Of a stretch of 64,000 nucleotides of DNA, positions 1-9,582 are shown piece after piece (the first letter of the stretch is position 1; each line of letters opens with the position of its first letter). A program made the position numbers and the translations under genes. Below the pieces are notes generated by a model. That model saw only the letters and a program-made list of their open reading frames with translations. It made no database searches and was not told where the DNA came from. The stretch spans positions 6,452,001 to 6,516,000 of the forward strand of contig NZ_CP107841.1 in the NCBI RefSeq assembly GCF_036346855.1, in the 5' to 3' direction. This DNA comes from Streptomyces europaeiscabiei. GTDB lineage: Bacteria > Actinomycetota > Actinomycetes > Streptomycetales > Streptomycetaceae.

Positions 1-1
1 C

Positions 2-616
2 CTGGAGTCGGGCGGTTCGACGGCGGTGGCGTACAACGTGATGTTCAACAGCGCGTACGCGGTCGGCGGACCGATCTGCGCGGTCAAGACCGTCGAGTCG
101 ATGACGAACGTCCGTATGGACCACTACGTCGAGATCGACTTCGCCGGCTTCGCGAAGCTCGTCGACGCGCTCGGCGGTGTCACGGTCACGACGGACGAGG
201 ACATCGACGACGAGGACAGTCACCTGAAGCTGCAGGCCGGCACGCACCATCTGGACGGCGAGCAGGCCCTCGCCCTGGCCCGCACGCGTCACGGCATCGG
301 CGACGGCAGCGACCTCGGCCGCATCGGCCTCCAGCAGAAGCTGGTGAAGGCCCTGCTGGACCAGATCTCCTCGACCGACCTCCTCGCCGAGCCCACCCGG
401 CTCTACGAGGTCGCCGACGCGATCACCGGCAGCCTGACGACGGACACCGGCCTGGACTCACTGACCGAACTGATCAGGCTGGGCGAGAGCCTGAAGGGCC
501 TGTCCTCGGACACCACGAGGACCGTGATGATGCCGGTGGTCACGGCCCCCTACGACAGCAACCGGGTGGTGGCGGACGAGTCTGAGGCTAGCGAGCTGTG
601 GGAGTCGCTGAAGTAG
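2..616 (+). CDS. LCP (LytR-CpsA-Psr) family protein, 3' part
   Basis: The frame is open from the first bases of the window, so the gene begins upstream and only about 204 C-terminal residues are visible. The stretches MDHYVEIDFAGF and LVDALGGVTV, followed by LDGEQALALARTRHG and an Arg-rich turn, are hallmark LCP-domain motifs. LCP proteins are membrane-anchored phosphotransferases that attach glycopolymers such as teichoic acids to peptidoglycan, or act in related transfer steps. The catalytic domain lies outside the membrane; the N-terminal anchor is out of view. An internal GTG at 26 sits in the middle of the domain and is unlikely to be the true start. The next gene starts 115 bp downstream on the same strand and looks functionally unrelated. 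Confidence 0.85.
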   Translation: MESGGSTAVAYNVMFNSAYAVGGPICAVKTVESMTNVRMDHYVEIDFAGFAKLVDALGGVTVTTDEDIDDEDSHLKLQAGTHHLDGEQALALARTRHGIGDGSDLGRIGLQQKLVKALLDQISSTDLLAEPTRLYEVADAITGSLTTDTGLDSLTELIRLGESLKGLSSDTTRTVMMPVVTAPYDSNRVVADESEASELWESLK

Positions 617-731
617 CGGCGGAAAATACTCCCGAGGAATCCGGCGGCCGTGTCGATCCGGGGTGCGGCCGTTCGACGCATGGGTGAGAGTCGGGGAGAA
701 GCCCCGGCCGCCGATGCACTTTGGAGTGACC

Positions 732-1088
732 ATGCCGCGCTATCTCTCGATGATCCAGATCGACGAGAAGACCGCCCCCGCCGAGGGCCCGAGCCCCGAG
801 CTGATGCAGCGGATGGGGGATCTGCTGGAGGAGATCACCAAGGCGGGGGTCATGCTGGACACCGCCGGGCTGACGCCGACCGCGCAGGGGAAGAGGGTGC
901 GCTGGGAGAGCGGACAACTGTCGGTCACCGACGGGCCGTTCACCGAGACCAAGGAGGTCGTCGGCGGCTATGCGCTGATGCAGTGCAAGGACATGGCCGA
1001 GGCCGTCGAGTGGGCCAAGCGGTTCCTGAAGGTGCACGAGGACTTCTGGACGGTCACCTGCGAGGTGCGGGAGATCCAGGAGGGCTGA
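732..1088 (+). CDS. YCII-related DGPF-domain protein
   Basis: A protein of 118 residues that begins MPRYLSMIQ and carries the signature DGPFTETKE at residues 67-75, which gives the DGPF family its name. These are small ferredoxin-like-fold proteins related to YciI; their substrates are mostly unknown. The ATG at 732 is preceded by a purine-rich GGAG (723-726) and fits the family start; a longer in-frame extension to 663 lacks family similarity. The next gene, 43 bp downstream, is a sigma factor of the ECF42 type. DGPF genes and ECF42 sigma factors are typically adjacent, and the sigma factor is known in Streptomyces to drive its DGPF neighbour. I infer that this gene is the target and partner of that sigma factor. 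Confidence 0.88.
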   Translation: MPRYLSMIQIDEKTAPAEGPSPELMQRMGDLLEEITKAGVMLDTAGLTPTAQGKRVRWESGQLSVTDGPFTETKEVVGGYALMQCKDMAEAVEWAKRFLKVHEDFWTVTCEVREIQEG

Positions 1089-1131
1089 GCCTGCTTGGCG
1101 TGGCTGCCCGCCGGGTGTCTGATGGTGGGCT

Positions 1132-2424
1132 GTGACCCCACAGCCCACCCCCGTCGGCCGCACCCCCGTCGGCCCCGCCCCCGACCCCGGCACGGCCATC
1201 GAAACCGTCTTCCGCATGGAGTCGCCCCGGCTCATCGCCGCCGTCGCGCGCATCGTGCGGGACGTCGGGATCGCGGAGGAACTGGCTCAGGACGCGCTGG
1301 TCGCGGCACTGGAGCAGTGGCCGAGGGACGGGGTGCCGGACAACCCGGGGGCCTGGCTGACGGCCACGGCCAAGCACCGGGCGATCGACCTCGTGCGCCG
1401 CCGGGAGCGGTACGCGCGCAAGCTCGCCGAGGTGGGCCGGGACCTGGAGGCGGCCGGGCCGTATCTCGACCGGCCGTCCGACCCGGACGACATCGACGAC
1501 GACCTGCTCCGCCTCGTCTTCACGGCCTGCCACCCCGTGCTCTCCGCCGAGGCCCGCATCGCCCTCACCCTCCGCCTCCTCGGCGGCCTGACCACGCCCG
1601 AGATCGCCCGCGCCTTCCTGGCCCCCGAGGCGACGATCGCCCAGCGCGTCGTCCGCGCCAAGCGCACGCTGGCGACGAAGAACGTCGCTTTCGAGGTGCC
1701 GTACGGCCCCGACCGCGAGGCCCGCCTCGACTCCGTGCTCGAGGTCATCTACCTGATCTTCAACGAGGGGTACGCGGCCACCGCCGGCGACGACCTGCTG
1801 CGTCCCGCCCTGTGCGAGGACGCCCTCCGGCTGGCGCGCGTACTGGCCCAGTTGATGCCCGAGGAACCCGAAGTGCACGGCCTGGTGGCCCTGCTGGAGC
1901 TCCAGGAGTCACGGGCCGCCACCCGTACGGGCCCGACCGGCGAACCGGTCCTGCTGAAGGACCAGGACCGCCGCCGCTGGAACCGCCTCCTGGTCGCCCG
2001 GGGCTTCACCGCTCTCGGCCGCGCCACCGCCTGCGCGACGGGCGCCCCCGGCCCGTACGCCCTCCAGGCCGCCATCGCCGCGTGCCACGCCCAGGCGCGC
2101 ACCTATGCGGAGACGGACTGGCTGAAGATCGCCACCCTGTACGCCCTGCTGGCCGTCCGTACCCCGTCCCCCGTGGTGGAGCTGAACCGCGCGGTCGCCG
2201 TCTCCATGGCCGAGGGCCCCGGCCCCGCCCTGGAGATCGTGGACGGCCTCGCCGCCGAGCCCGCCCTGCGCGACTACCACTTGCTGCCCAGCGTGCGGGG
2301 GGACCTGTTGCGGCGGTTGGGCCGTACGGAGGAGGCCCGCGCCGAGTTCGTACGGGCGGCAGGGCTGGCGCGCAACGAGCGGGAGCGGGCCTTGCTGCTG
2401 GCGCGGGCGGAGGAAGGGGCGTGA
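1132..2424 (+). CDS. ECF42-type RNA polymerase sigma factor with long C-terminal extension
   Basis: 430 residues, about twice the size of a minimal ECF sigma factor. Residues of roughly 20-95 form sigma region 2 (VARIVRDVGIAEELAQDA and AIDLVRRRERY). Residues of about 140-180 form region 4 with the helix-turn-helix GLTTPEIARAFLAPEATI. The remaining 240 residues are the helical, TPR-like extension (DUF6596 type) of the ECF42 group, containing NEGYAAT and VVELNRAVAVSM. ECF42 factors lack an obvious anti-sigma factor, and the C-terminal extension is thought to control them. None is encoded next to it here. The gene follows the DGPF gene by 43 bp and is probably co-transcribed. The GTG at 1132 is the first start in frame with the domain. 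Confidence 0.9.
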   Translation: MTPQPTPVGRTPVGPAPDPGTAIETVFRMESPRLIAAVARIVRDVGIAEELAQDALVAALEQWPRDGVPDNPGAWLTATAKHRAIDLVRRRERYARKLAEVGRDLEAAGPYLDRPSDPDDIDDDLLRLVFTACHPVLSAEARIALTLRLLGGLTTPEIARAFLAPEATIAQRVVRAKRTLATKNVAFEVPYGPDREARLDSVLEVIYLIFNEGYAATAGDDLLRPALCEDALRLARVLAQLMPEEPEVHGLVALLELQESRAATRTGPTGEPVLLKDQDRRRWNRLLVARGFTALGRATACATGAPGPYALQAAIAACHAQARTYAETDWLKIATLYALLAVRTPSPVVELNRAVAVSMAEGPGPALEIVDGLAAEPALRDYHLLPSVRGDLLRRLGRTEEARAEFVRAAGLARNERERALLLARAEEGA

Positions 2425-2456
2425 GAGGGCGTAACGGGGCCTGAGGGGACTGCGGG

Positions 2457-3653
2457 TCAGGCGGGGTGCCCGATCAGCATCGCCGGCGCTCCCGCGACCC
2501 GGGTCAGGAAGACCGTCGCCGAGTTGCGGCCCTGGGGCTTGACCTTCTTGCGCAGTTCCTCCGGCTCGACGGCCGACCCCCGCTTCTTCACGGTCAGGAC
2601 GCCGACCTCGCGCTCTCGCAGCAGGGCCTTCAACTTCTTGACACCGAAGGGGAGTTGGTCGGTGATCTCGTAGGCGGTGGCGTACGGCGTGACGTGGTGT
2701 TCGTCGGCGGTGATGTAGGCGATCGTGGGGTCGATCAGCCCGCCCTCCAGGTCCTCGGCGACCTCGGCGACCAGGTGGGCGCGGATGACGGCGCCGTCGG
2801 GCTCGTACAGGTACCGGCCGACCGGGCGGACCGGGGGATCGGGCAGCATGGTGTCGGGGGAGGCGCCGATGCCGGCCTCCGAGGGCAGCAGCATCGCGCG
2901 CCGCGCCCCTGGCGTCCCGTCCCCGCGGAACCACAGCACGGCCTCCTTCACATCGCCGCCGTCCGAGATCCACTCGGCCTCGGCCTCCGGGGGGATCGCC
3001 TCGTGCGGGATGCCGGGCGCGATCTTCAGCACGCCGAGCGGGGCCTTGAGCGCGGCCGACACGGCCCAGGACAGGGGAGGGGAGTAGGCCTCCGGGTCGA
3101 AGATCCGGCCGCGCCCGGAGGACCGCCGGGCCGGGTCGACGAACACGGCGTCGTACCCGGCCGTGTCCACCTCCGTCACATCCGCCTCGCGCACCTCGAT
3201 CAGATCGGCGAGGCCGAGCGCGTCGGCGTTGGCGCGGGCCACCGCCGCCGTCAGCGGGTCGTGGTCGACGGCCAGCACGCGGATCCCGGCGCGCGCCATC
3301 GCGATCGCGTCCCCGCCGATCCCGCAGCACAGGTCGGCGACCGACCGCACGCCCATCGCCCGGAAGCACTCGGCCCGGTACGTCGCCACGGTCGTCCTGG
3401 TCGACTGTTCGACCCCGTTCGGTGTGAAGAACATTCGTCCCGCGTCCGTCGCGCCGAACTTCGCCGCCGCGCGCTGCCGCAGACGTGCCTGGGCGAGGGC
3501 CGCCGACACCAGTGGCGCCGGGTGGTCGCGGCGCAGCCGGGTCGCCACGGCCAGCTCCCGCGCCGGATCGGTGTCGCGCACCTCGTCGAGGAGGGCGCGG
3601 CCCTCGGGGGTGAGGAGGGGGGCGAGGAAGGTGGCGGGGTCCTGGGCGTTCAC
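2457..3653 (-). CDS. Class I SAM-dependent methyltransferase with THUMP-like domain
   Basis: 398 residues. The middle carries a Rossmann methyltransferase core: motif I VADLCCGIGGDAIA (near residue 106), the acidic VLAVDHDP, and the post-motif VDPARR that replaces the DPPY/NPPY type motif. The C-terminal third (KKLKALLREREVG, LTVKKRGSAVEPEELRKKV) matches the THUMP-like domain found downstream of this methyltransferase core in actinobacteria. RNA is the likely substrate because THUMP domains bind RNA, but that is inferred. The gene converges on the ECF42 gene, with only 32 bp between the stop codons, and its start is 167 bp from the divergent deacetylase gene. Confidence 0.8.
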   Translation of the reverse strand: MNAQDPATFLAPLLTPEGRALLDEVRDTDPARELAVATRLRRDHPAPLVSAALAQARLRQRAAAKFGATDAGRMFFTPNGVEQSTRTTVATYRAECFRAMGVRSVADLCCGIGGDAIAMARAGIRVLAVDHDPLTAAVARANADALGLADLIEVREADVTEVDTAGYDAVFVDPARRSSGRGRIFDPEAYSPPLSWAVSAALKAPLGVLKIAPGIPHEAIPPEAEAEWISDGGDVKEAVLWFRGDGTPGARRAMLLPSEAGIGASPDTMLPDPPVRPVGRYLYEPDGAVIRAHLVAEVAEDLEGGLIDPTIAYITADEHHVTPYATAYEITDQLPFGVKKLKALLREREVGVLTVKKRGSAVEPEELRKKVKPQGRNSATVFLTRVAGAPAMLIGHPA

Positions 3654-3820
3654 CGGGCCATTGTCGGTCAGGGGGAGGGGGCGTGGGGCGGGGAGGGGGC
3701 GCGGGGTGAGCGGGAGGGACGAGGGAGCGAGGCGGTGGTGTGGGCCAGTCGGTGGATGGTCAGGGGCCGGTGGCGGTGTCGGGGTGGTGCGGAGGGGCCG
3801 TCCTGTGAGGATGAGGCGCC

Positions 3821-4834
3821 ATGCGACTCGTACGACAAAATGATGGAAAGAGTGCGAAGCGGGCGAGTTTCTGGAGGGGGAGCGGCGGTGTCCGGGGCTG
3901 TGTCGCCCTGCTCGCCGCCGCGGTCATCGTGTCCGGGTGTGCTGCCGGAGGCGGGGGCGGTGGTGGTGCCCCCGAGGAGGCGCCGGGGCAGGGCGCTGCC
4001 GAGCGGCGGGAGGCCGCTGAGCCGGCCCACGGCCAGGACCGCGGGCAGCGGCCCTTCGACGCGCCCGGCGCCCGTGCCCTCGACGCGTACGCCGGGAAGT
4101 TGCGCCGGGCGCACACCGCACGGGTCGCCGCCGCGAAGCGCTGGGGGCTGGCCGAGGTGCCGCTGCTCGCGCCCGCGCCTCCGGCGGAGAAGCCGACGCT
4201 CAGGACGCGTGGGGGATTCGAGGTCGACGGCCACGAGGAGGACGGGCTCCCGCCGGTCTTCACGACCGTCCCCACCCGCCACAAGGTCCTCTTCCTCACC
4301 ATCGACGACGGCGCCGAGAAGGACCCCGTGTTCCTGCGGATGATGAGCGAGCTGAACATCCCGTACACCGCCTTCCTCAGCGACTACCTGGTCAAGGAGG
4401 ACTACGGCTACTTCGAGCGGATGCGGGACCGTGGCGTCGCCCTCCACAACCACACCCTCAACCACCGTCACCTGCCCGCCCTCTCCTACGCCGCCCAGAA
4501 GCGCGAGATCTGCGGCATGCAGGACGTGATCGAGAAGCGGTACGGGAAGCGGCCCACACTCTTCCGGCCGCCGTACGGGAGTTACAACCGGGACACCCTC
4601 CGCGCCGCCATGGTCTGCGGCGTCAAGGCCGTCCCCCTGTGGAACGAGGAGGTCTTCGTCGACCGCTGGGACTACCGCGAAGCGGACCGCGAACTCCGCC
4701 CAGGCGACATCGTCCTCAGCCACTTCCGGGGCAGGTCCGACTGGAGCGGCACCATGCCCGACATGGTCCGCCGCTTCCTGAACCTGGCCACCGCCGAGGG
4801 CTACGCGGTGGCGAGGCTGGAGGACTACCTGTGA
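3821..4834 (+). CDS. Polysaccharide deacetylase (NodB fold) lipoprotein, first of tandem pair
   Basis: 337 residues. The N-terminus is a lipoprotein signal with the lipobox VSGC (Cys40), followed by a Gly-rich linker, so the protein should be anchored outside the membrane. NodB motif 1 reads TIDDGAEKDP, motif 2 HNHTLNHRHL and motif 3 RPPYG, giving the Asp-His-His metal site of carbohydrate esterase family 4. Likely substrates are peptidoglycan or other acylated glycans; I cannot tell which. The gene lies 176 bp before a second copy of the same design and may be co-transcribed with it. GGCGCC precedes the ATG at 3821 and there is no clear Shine-Dalgarno, so an internal start is possible, but the basic residues before the hydrophobic core favour this one. 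Confidence 0.82.
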   Translation: MRLVRQNDGKSAKRASFWRGSGGVRGCVALLAAAVIVSGCAAGGGGGGGAPEEAPGQGAAERREAAEPAHGQDRGQRPFDAPGARALDAYAGKLRRAHTARVAAAKRWGLAEVPLLAPAPPAEKPTLRTRGGFEVDGHEEDGLPPVFTTVPTRHKVLFLTIDDGAEKDPVFLRMMSELNIPYTAFLSDYLVKEDYGYFERMRDRGVALHNHTLNHRHLPALSYAAQKREICGMQDVIEKRYGKRPTLFRPPYGSYNRDTLRAAMVCGVKAVPLWNEEVFVDRWDYREADRELRPGDIVLSHFRGRSDWSGTMPDMVRRFLNLATAEGYAVARLEDYL

Positions 4835-5010
4835 GGGGCGGCGGGGGGCGTCGGGCGAGCCGGGCGAGGGAAGGGCGTCGGGCGAGGGGAGGGGGCGAGG
4901 CATCGGGGGGACATCCGGCGCGAGGAAGGCGTGCGGCGCGGGAGGAACGCCGGGCGGGCGGAGGGTGTGGGACCCGGCGAGAGCGGGTGGTGCGCCGGGG
5001 GGCGCGTGTG

Positions 5011-6006
5011 GTGACAGCTCGTACGCCGGTCGCCCGCGCCCTGGCCGCCCTCTGCGCTCTCACGGCCCTCGCCGTACTGCTTCTCGCCGGGTGCGCAGGC
5101 GATCCCGGCGGCCGCTCGGCCCGAGCGGAGGGGCCCGGGGCCGAAGCGGCGGAGAAGGACCTGCGGCCGGCGCAGGGCCCGAGGCCGCCATCGGCTCCGG
5201 CCACCCGGACACCGACCCCGGCGCTCCCGCCGTCGGCCCCGACCTCGGCGGCCCCGCCCCCGAGCGGGCAGCCGCCCAAGAACCCCGACCCCTCCGTTCC
5301 CGCGGCTCCCCGTCACCCCCACTCACCCCCGTACCGCCGCTGGGGCCTCGTCACCCCCCTCGCCCCCGCGCCCGAGCGCCCCGACCGGCCGTCGGCGTCC
5401 CGCGCGGCCGGCCCGGGCCTGCCGCCCGTCGTCGACCGCGTTCCGACCCGGGACAAGGTGGTCTTCCTGACGTACGACGACGGCGCCGAGAAGGACCCGA
5501 GGTTCGTCGACATGGTGCGTGAGCTGCGGCTGCCGGTGAGCATGTTCCTGACGGACAGCGTCGTGGGGCCGGGGTACGGCCACTTCGCGCGACTGCGGGC
5601 CGTCGGCGCGACCGTGCAGAACCACACGCTCGACCACACCGCCCTGCGCGGCCTGCCGTACGCCGGACAGCGCGCCGAGATCTGCGGCCAGCAGCACAAG
5701 CTGAAGCAGCGCTTCGGCGTCAGGCCGACCCTCTTCCGTCCGCCCTACGGCGTCTACGACACCACCACGCTCCGCGCCGCCGCCGACTGCGGCATCTCGG
5801 CCGTCGTCCTGTGGCGCGCGTCCATGCAGATCAACGACCTCCGCTACGCCGTCGGCGACCACCTCCACCCGGGCGACATCGTCCTGGCCCAGTTCCGGGG
5901 CCCGGACCAGCTGAAGGGCTCCACGCTCACCGAGATGACGACGCGGCTGCTGCGCCGGATCCAGGAGCAGGGCCTGACGGTCGGCCGCCTGGAGGACTAC
6001 CTCTGA
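5011..6006 (+). CDS. Polysaccharide deacetylase (NodB fold) lipoprotein, second of tandem pair
   Basis: 331 residues from the GTG at 5011. The signal peptide ends in LLAGC (Cys28), then comes a Pro/Ala-rich linker of roughly 90 residues. The NodB domain has TYDDGAEKDP, QNHTLDHTAL and RPPYG, plus a C-terminal HPGDIVLAQFRG that matches RPGDIVLSHFRG of the upstream gene. The two are clearly paralogues from a local duplication. A G-run (4996-5002) sits about 8 nt before the GTG at 5011; GTGs at 4987, 4990 and 5008 are also in frame. Predicted role: metal-dependent deacetylation of a cell-wall glycan on the outer face of the membrane. The much longer linker may let it reach further from the membrane than its sister. 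Confidence 0.82.
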   Translation: MTARTPVARALAALCALTALAVLLLAGCAGDPGGRSARAEGPGAEAAEKDLRPAQGPRPPSAPATRTPTPALPPSAPTSAAPPPSGQPPKNPDPSVPAAPRHPHSPPYRRWGLVTPLAPAPERPDRPSASRAAGPGLPPVVDRVPTRDKVVFLTYDDGAEKDPRFVDMVRELRLPVSMFLTDSVVGPGYGHFARLRAVGATVQNHTLDHTALRGLPYAGQRAEICGQQHKLKQRFGVRPTLFRPPYGVYDTTTLRAAADCGISAVVLWRASMQINDLRYAVGDHLHPGDIVLAQFRGPDQLKGSTLTEMTTRLLRRIQEQGLTVGRLEDYL

Positions 6007-6096
6007 GGGCACCCGCCCCGGACGTGTACGAGGCCCGCCGAACCCCGGACGGACCCTCGCCGTCCACCGCGCGACGACCCGCCGCAACCCACTCGA

Positions 6097-6123
6097 TTAG
6101 CAGTCCGCTTGACCGAGTGCTAA
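6097..6123. promoter_or_regulatory. CIRCE element 1 (HrcA operator)
   Basis: TTAGCAGTC, 9 nt, then GAGTGCTAA. This is the 9-9-9 CIRCE inverted repeat (consensus TTAGCACTC/GAGTGCTAA) with one mismatch in the left arm. CIRCE binds the heat-shock repressor HrcA. It overlaps a candidate -35 hexamer and lies 145 bp before groES. Confidence 0.93.
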
Positions 6124-6139
6124 TCGCGGTCATAGTCTC
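6109..6139 (+). promoter_or_regulatory. groES: Candidate groES promoter
   Basis: TTGACC (6109-6114) is a good -35 for the principal sigma factor. CATAGT (6131-6136, 16-nt spacer) or TAGTCT (6134-6139, 19-nt spacer) could serve as the -10. The -35 lies inside CIRCE 1, and the predicted transcription start falls at the left edge of CIRCE 2, so HrcA bound at either site should block initiation. Hexamer assignment is by eye. Confidence 0.55.
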
Positions 6140-6143
6140 AGGT

Positions 6144-6170
6144 CTGGCACTCCCCACTGGAGAGTGCCAA
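6144..6170. promoter_or_regulatory. CIRCE-like element 2
   Basis: CTGGCACTC, 9 nt, then GAGTGCCAA. The core GGCACTC/GAGTGCC is perfectly symmetrical and keeps the CIRCE spacing and the CACTC/GAGTG half-sites. It begins 20 nt after CIRCE 1, so the two centres are 47 bp apart, and it lies around the predicted transcription start. It is probably a second HrcA site. Confidence 0.8.
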
Positions 6171-6268
6171 CTAGCGACGGGCAGATCCGGCACCCGCGAC
6201 GACGGATCCACCTGGTCGCCACCTCAGACAGTTAACCCCGTGAGATCTCCGAAGGGGGAGGTCGGATC

Positions 6269-6577
6269 GTGACGACCACCAGCTCCAAGGTTGCCATCAA
6301 GCCGCTCGAGGACCGCATTGTGGTCCAGCCGCTCGACGCCGAGCAGACCACCGCCTCTGGCCTGGTCATCCCGGACACCGCCAAGGAGAAGCCCCAGGAG
6401 GGCGTCGTCCTGGCCGTGGGCCCGGGCCGCTTCGAGAACGGCGAGCGCCTGCCGCTCGACGTCAAGACCGGCGACATCGTGCTGTACAGCAAGTACGGCG
6501 GCACCGAAGTGAAGTACAACGGCGAGGAGTACCTCGTCCTCTCGGCTCGCGACGTCCTCGCGATCATCGAGAAGTAA
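6269..6577 (+). CDS. groES: Co-chaperonin GroES
   Basis: 102 residues, the usual size. The mobile-loop region [20 protein letters not shown] and the roof region are typical of Cpn10, which caps GroEL during protein folding in the cytoplasm. The GTG start at 6269 follows GAAGGGGGAGG, a strong ribosome binding site. It is the first gene of the bicistronic groES-groEL1 operon, with 154 bp between the genes, and it is controlled by two CIRCE elements upstream, so heat induction through HrcA is expected. Confidence 0.98.
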   Translation: MTTTSSKVAIKPLEDRIVVQPLDAEQTTASGLVIPDTAKEKPQEGVVLAVGPGRFENGERLPLDVKTGDIVLYSKYGGTEVKYNGEEYLVLSARDVLAIIEK

Positions 6578-6722
6578 GGGGCTCCGGGGGTCACCCCGGA
6601 AATCCTGCACCCGCTTCCACCGAAGCACATTGCTTTTGAGCTGCGCCCCGGGCCCCCGCGACCTTATGAAGCCGGGCGTTCGGGGCGCAGTTCGTTTCAC
6701 CCACGTTTTCCGAGAGGGCTGA

Positions 6723-8357
<1,635 letters not shown>

Positions 8358-8383
8358 CGTTACGCACGTCGGCAGGTTTTTCT

Positions 8384-8417
8384 GAGGCCCAGTCCCCGGT
8401 TGCCGGGGCTGGGCCTC
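8384..8417 (+). terminator. Terminator of groES-groEL1
   Basis: Stem GAGGCCCAG ... CTGGGCCTC with an inner CCCCGG/CCGGGG stem around the loop TTG. It is about 27 bp after the groEL1 stop and ends the operon. A short TTTTT lies just before it rather than after it, as is common in Streptomyces. Confidence 0.85.
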
Positions 8418-9103
8418 TTCCCTTGCAGTGACGTCGTGCGCCTGCGGTGGGAACAGTCACCAGGGCAGACGAACCGTGTGGACTCGCGCCCGCTCCTTGC
8501 TCGTCCCCCGTCCGGGCGCGAGGCTCACCATGGCGAGCCTCGGGGGCAGTGCTTCGGCGAATCGCAGCCCTCGTACGGCGTGGATGCCGATCTCGGGGCA
8601 TGAGCCCCGCCGTGGTCTCCGCGACCGCGGCTCCCCAGGTCAGCGTCGTGACGTCCTCGCGCAACCGGATGAAACCGGTCGTCCGTCCGCCGTGAGGGAC
8701 CGTCACGGACGCAAGGGAGGCGGTCAGTGGCGTTCGCCCGGTGCCCGGCCCACCTCCGTGGCCGCACGCCGCCGTCGCCGTCACCGCCGCGCGCGACGGC
8801 CGTGCCGACCGGGTGCACCACGTCCGGGTGCGCCTCGCGCGCCTCGGTCAGCCTGGCACCGGCGCGCCGGGTCAGGGCCACCGGCGGGTCGTTGCCGAGG
8901 AGTACGTCCCGCGCCGCACGGGCCGGCGCGTGCGGCCCGACGCGGTTGGCCCCCATGCGAACGGGTGACGGATCGTCGGTTCGTTCCAGGGTCGTTGCGC
9001 GTGAAATCCCGGGTTGCGGACGGTAGTCCCCGGTGAAACCCTGATAACTGTCTGGACTCACCAGAGCTGTCGCTTTCTTTCTCGTCCGCGAGGTGTGGTC
9101 GGC
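8418..9103. other. Intergenic region without a supported gene
   Basis: About 690 bp between the groEL1 terminator and the next credible gene. Open frames exist on both strands (for example 8525-9136 minus), but none has a ribosome binding site, a recognisable domain or a protein-like composition. It could hold a decayed gene, but I cannot name it. Confidence 0.5.
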
Positions 9104-9511
9104 GTGCCGACTGTCAGCGGGACAAGTGGAATTCACTTCGATGCGCCGGAAGCGCTACGGCCCGATGCCCAGGAAAAGGCAATCGATTCGGCGGTCGAAG
9201 CGTGGAGCGGGGGCGGGCTTGAGGTGGTGGTCGACCGGAGTTCCTTCGCTGACCCGCTGACCGGCTACGGCCAACGTCCTGAACACGCCGCCTCTCTGCA
9301 GGAGGTGGGCGGCCGACCGGCCCGTGTCGTGGAGTTCACCGACGAGGACGGATCGCATGTGGCGGGGGTTCACTTTCCTGGACAGGGCGAGGGTGCGACC
9401 GGCGTGCGGGACGCGGGCCGGCCGCCCATGACGGTGATCGTGAGATCGAGCCCCGGGGCACCGAGGGAGTCCGCTCTGAGAGTCGTCCACAGCATCCGGT
9501 TCACCGGCTGA
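9104..9511 (+). CDS. Hypothetical protein upstream of matrixin
   Basis: 135 residues from the GTG at 9104, which has GAGG about 10 nt upstream; the frame stays open back to a TTG at 9014. It begins MPTVSGTSGIHFDAPEAL and contains alternating hydrophobic strands (LEVVVDRSSF, PARVVEFTDEDGSHVAGVHF, MTVIVRSSPG). It has no signal peptide and no membrane segment. I do not recognise the family. It lies 71 bp before a metalloprotease gene on the same strand, so the two may form an operon. A role as a partner, substrate or inhibitor of that protease is possible but only suggested by position. Confidence 0.5.
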   Translation: MPTVSGTSGIHFDAPEALRPDAQEKAIDSAVEAWSGGGLEVVVDRSSFADPLTGYGQRPEHAASLQEVGGRPARVVEFTDEDGSHVAGVHFPGQGEGATGVRDAGRPPMTVIVRSSPGAPRESALRVVHSIRFTG

Positions 9512-9582
9512 TCCCCTGTACGGAGCTTCACGATTCATCTGTGCTTCCACACCCAACAATTCACCATGCAAGGGAGGATGAG

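Noticed and set aside
8525..9136. 203-codon minus-strand frame downstream of groEL1
   Set aside because: No ribosome binding site or recognisable domain. Neighbouring frames look no better. A decayed gene is possible but not nameable.
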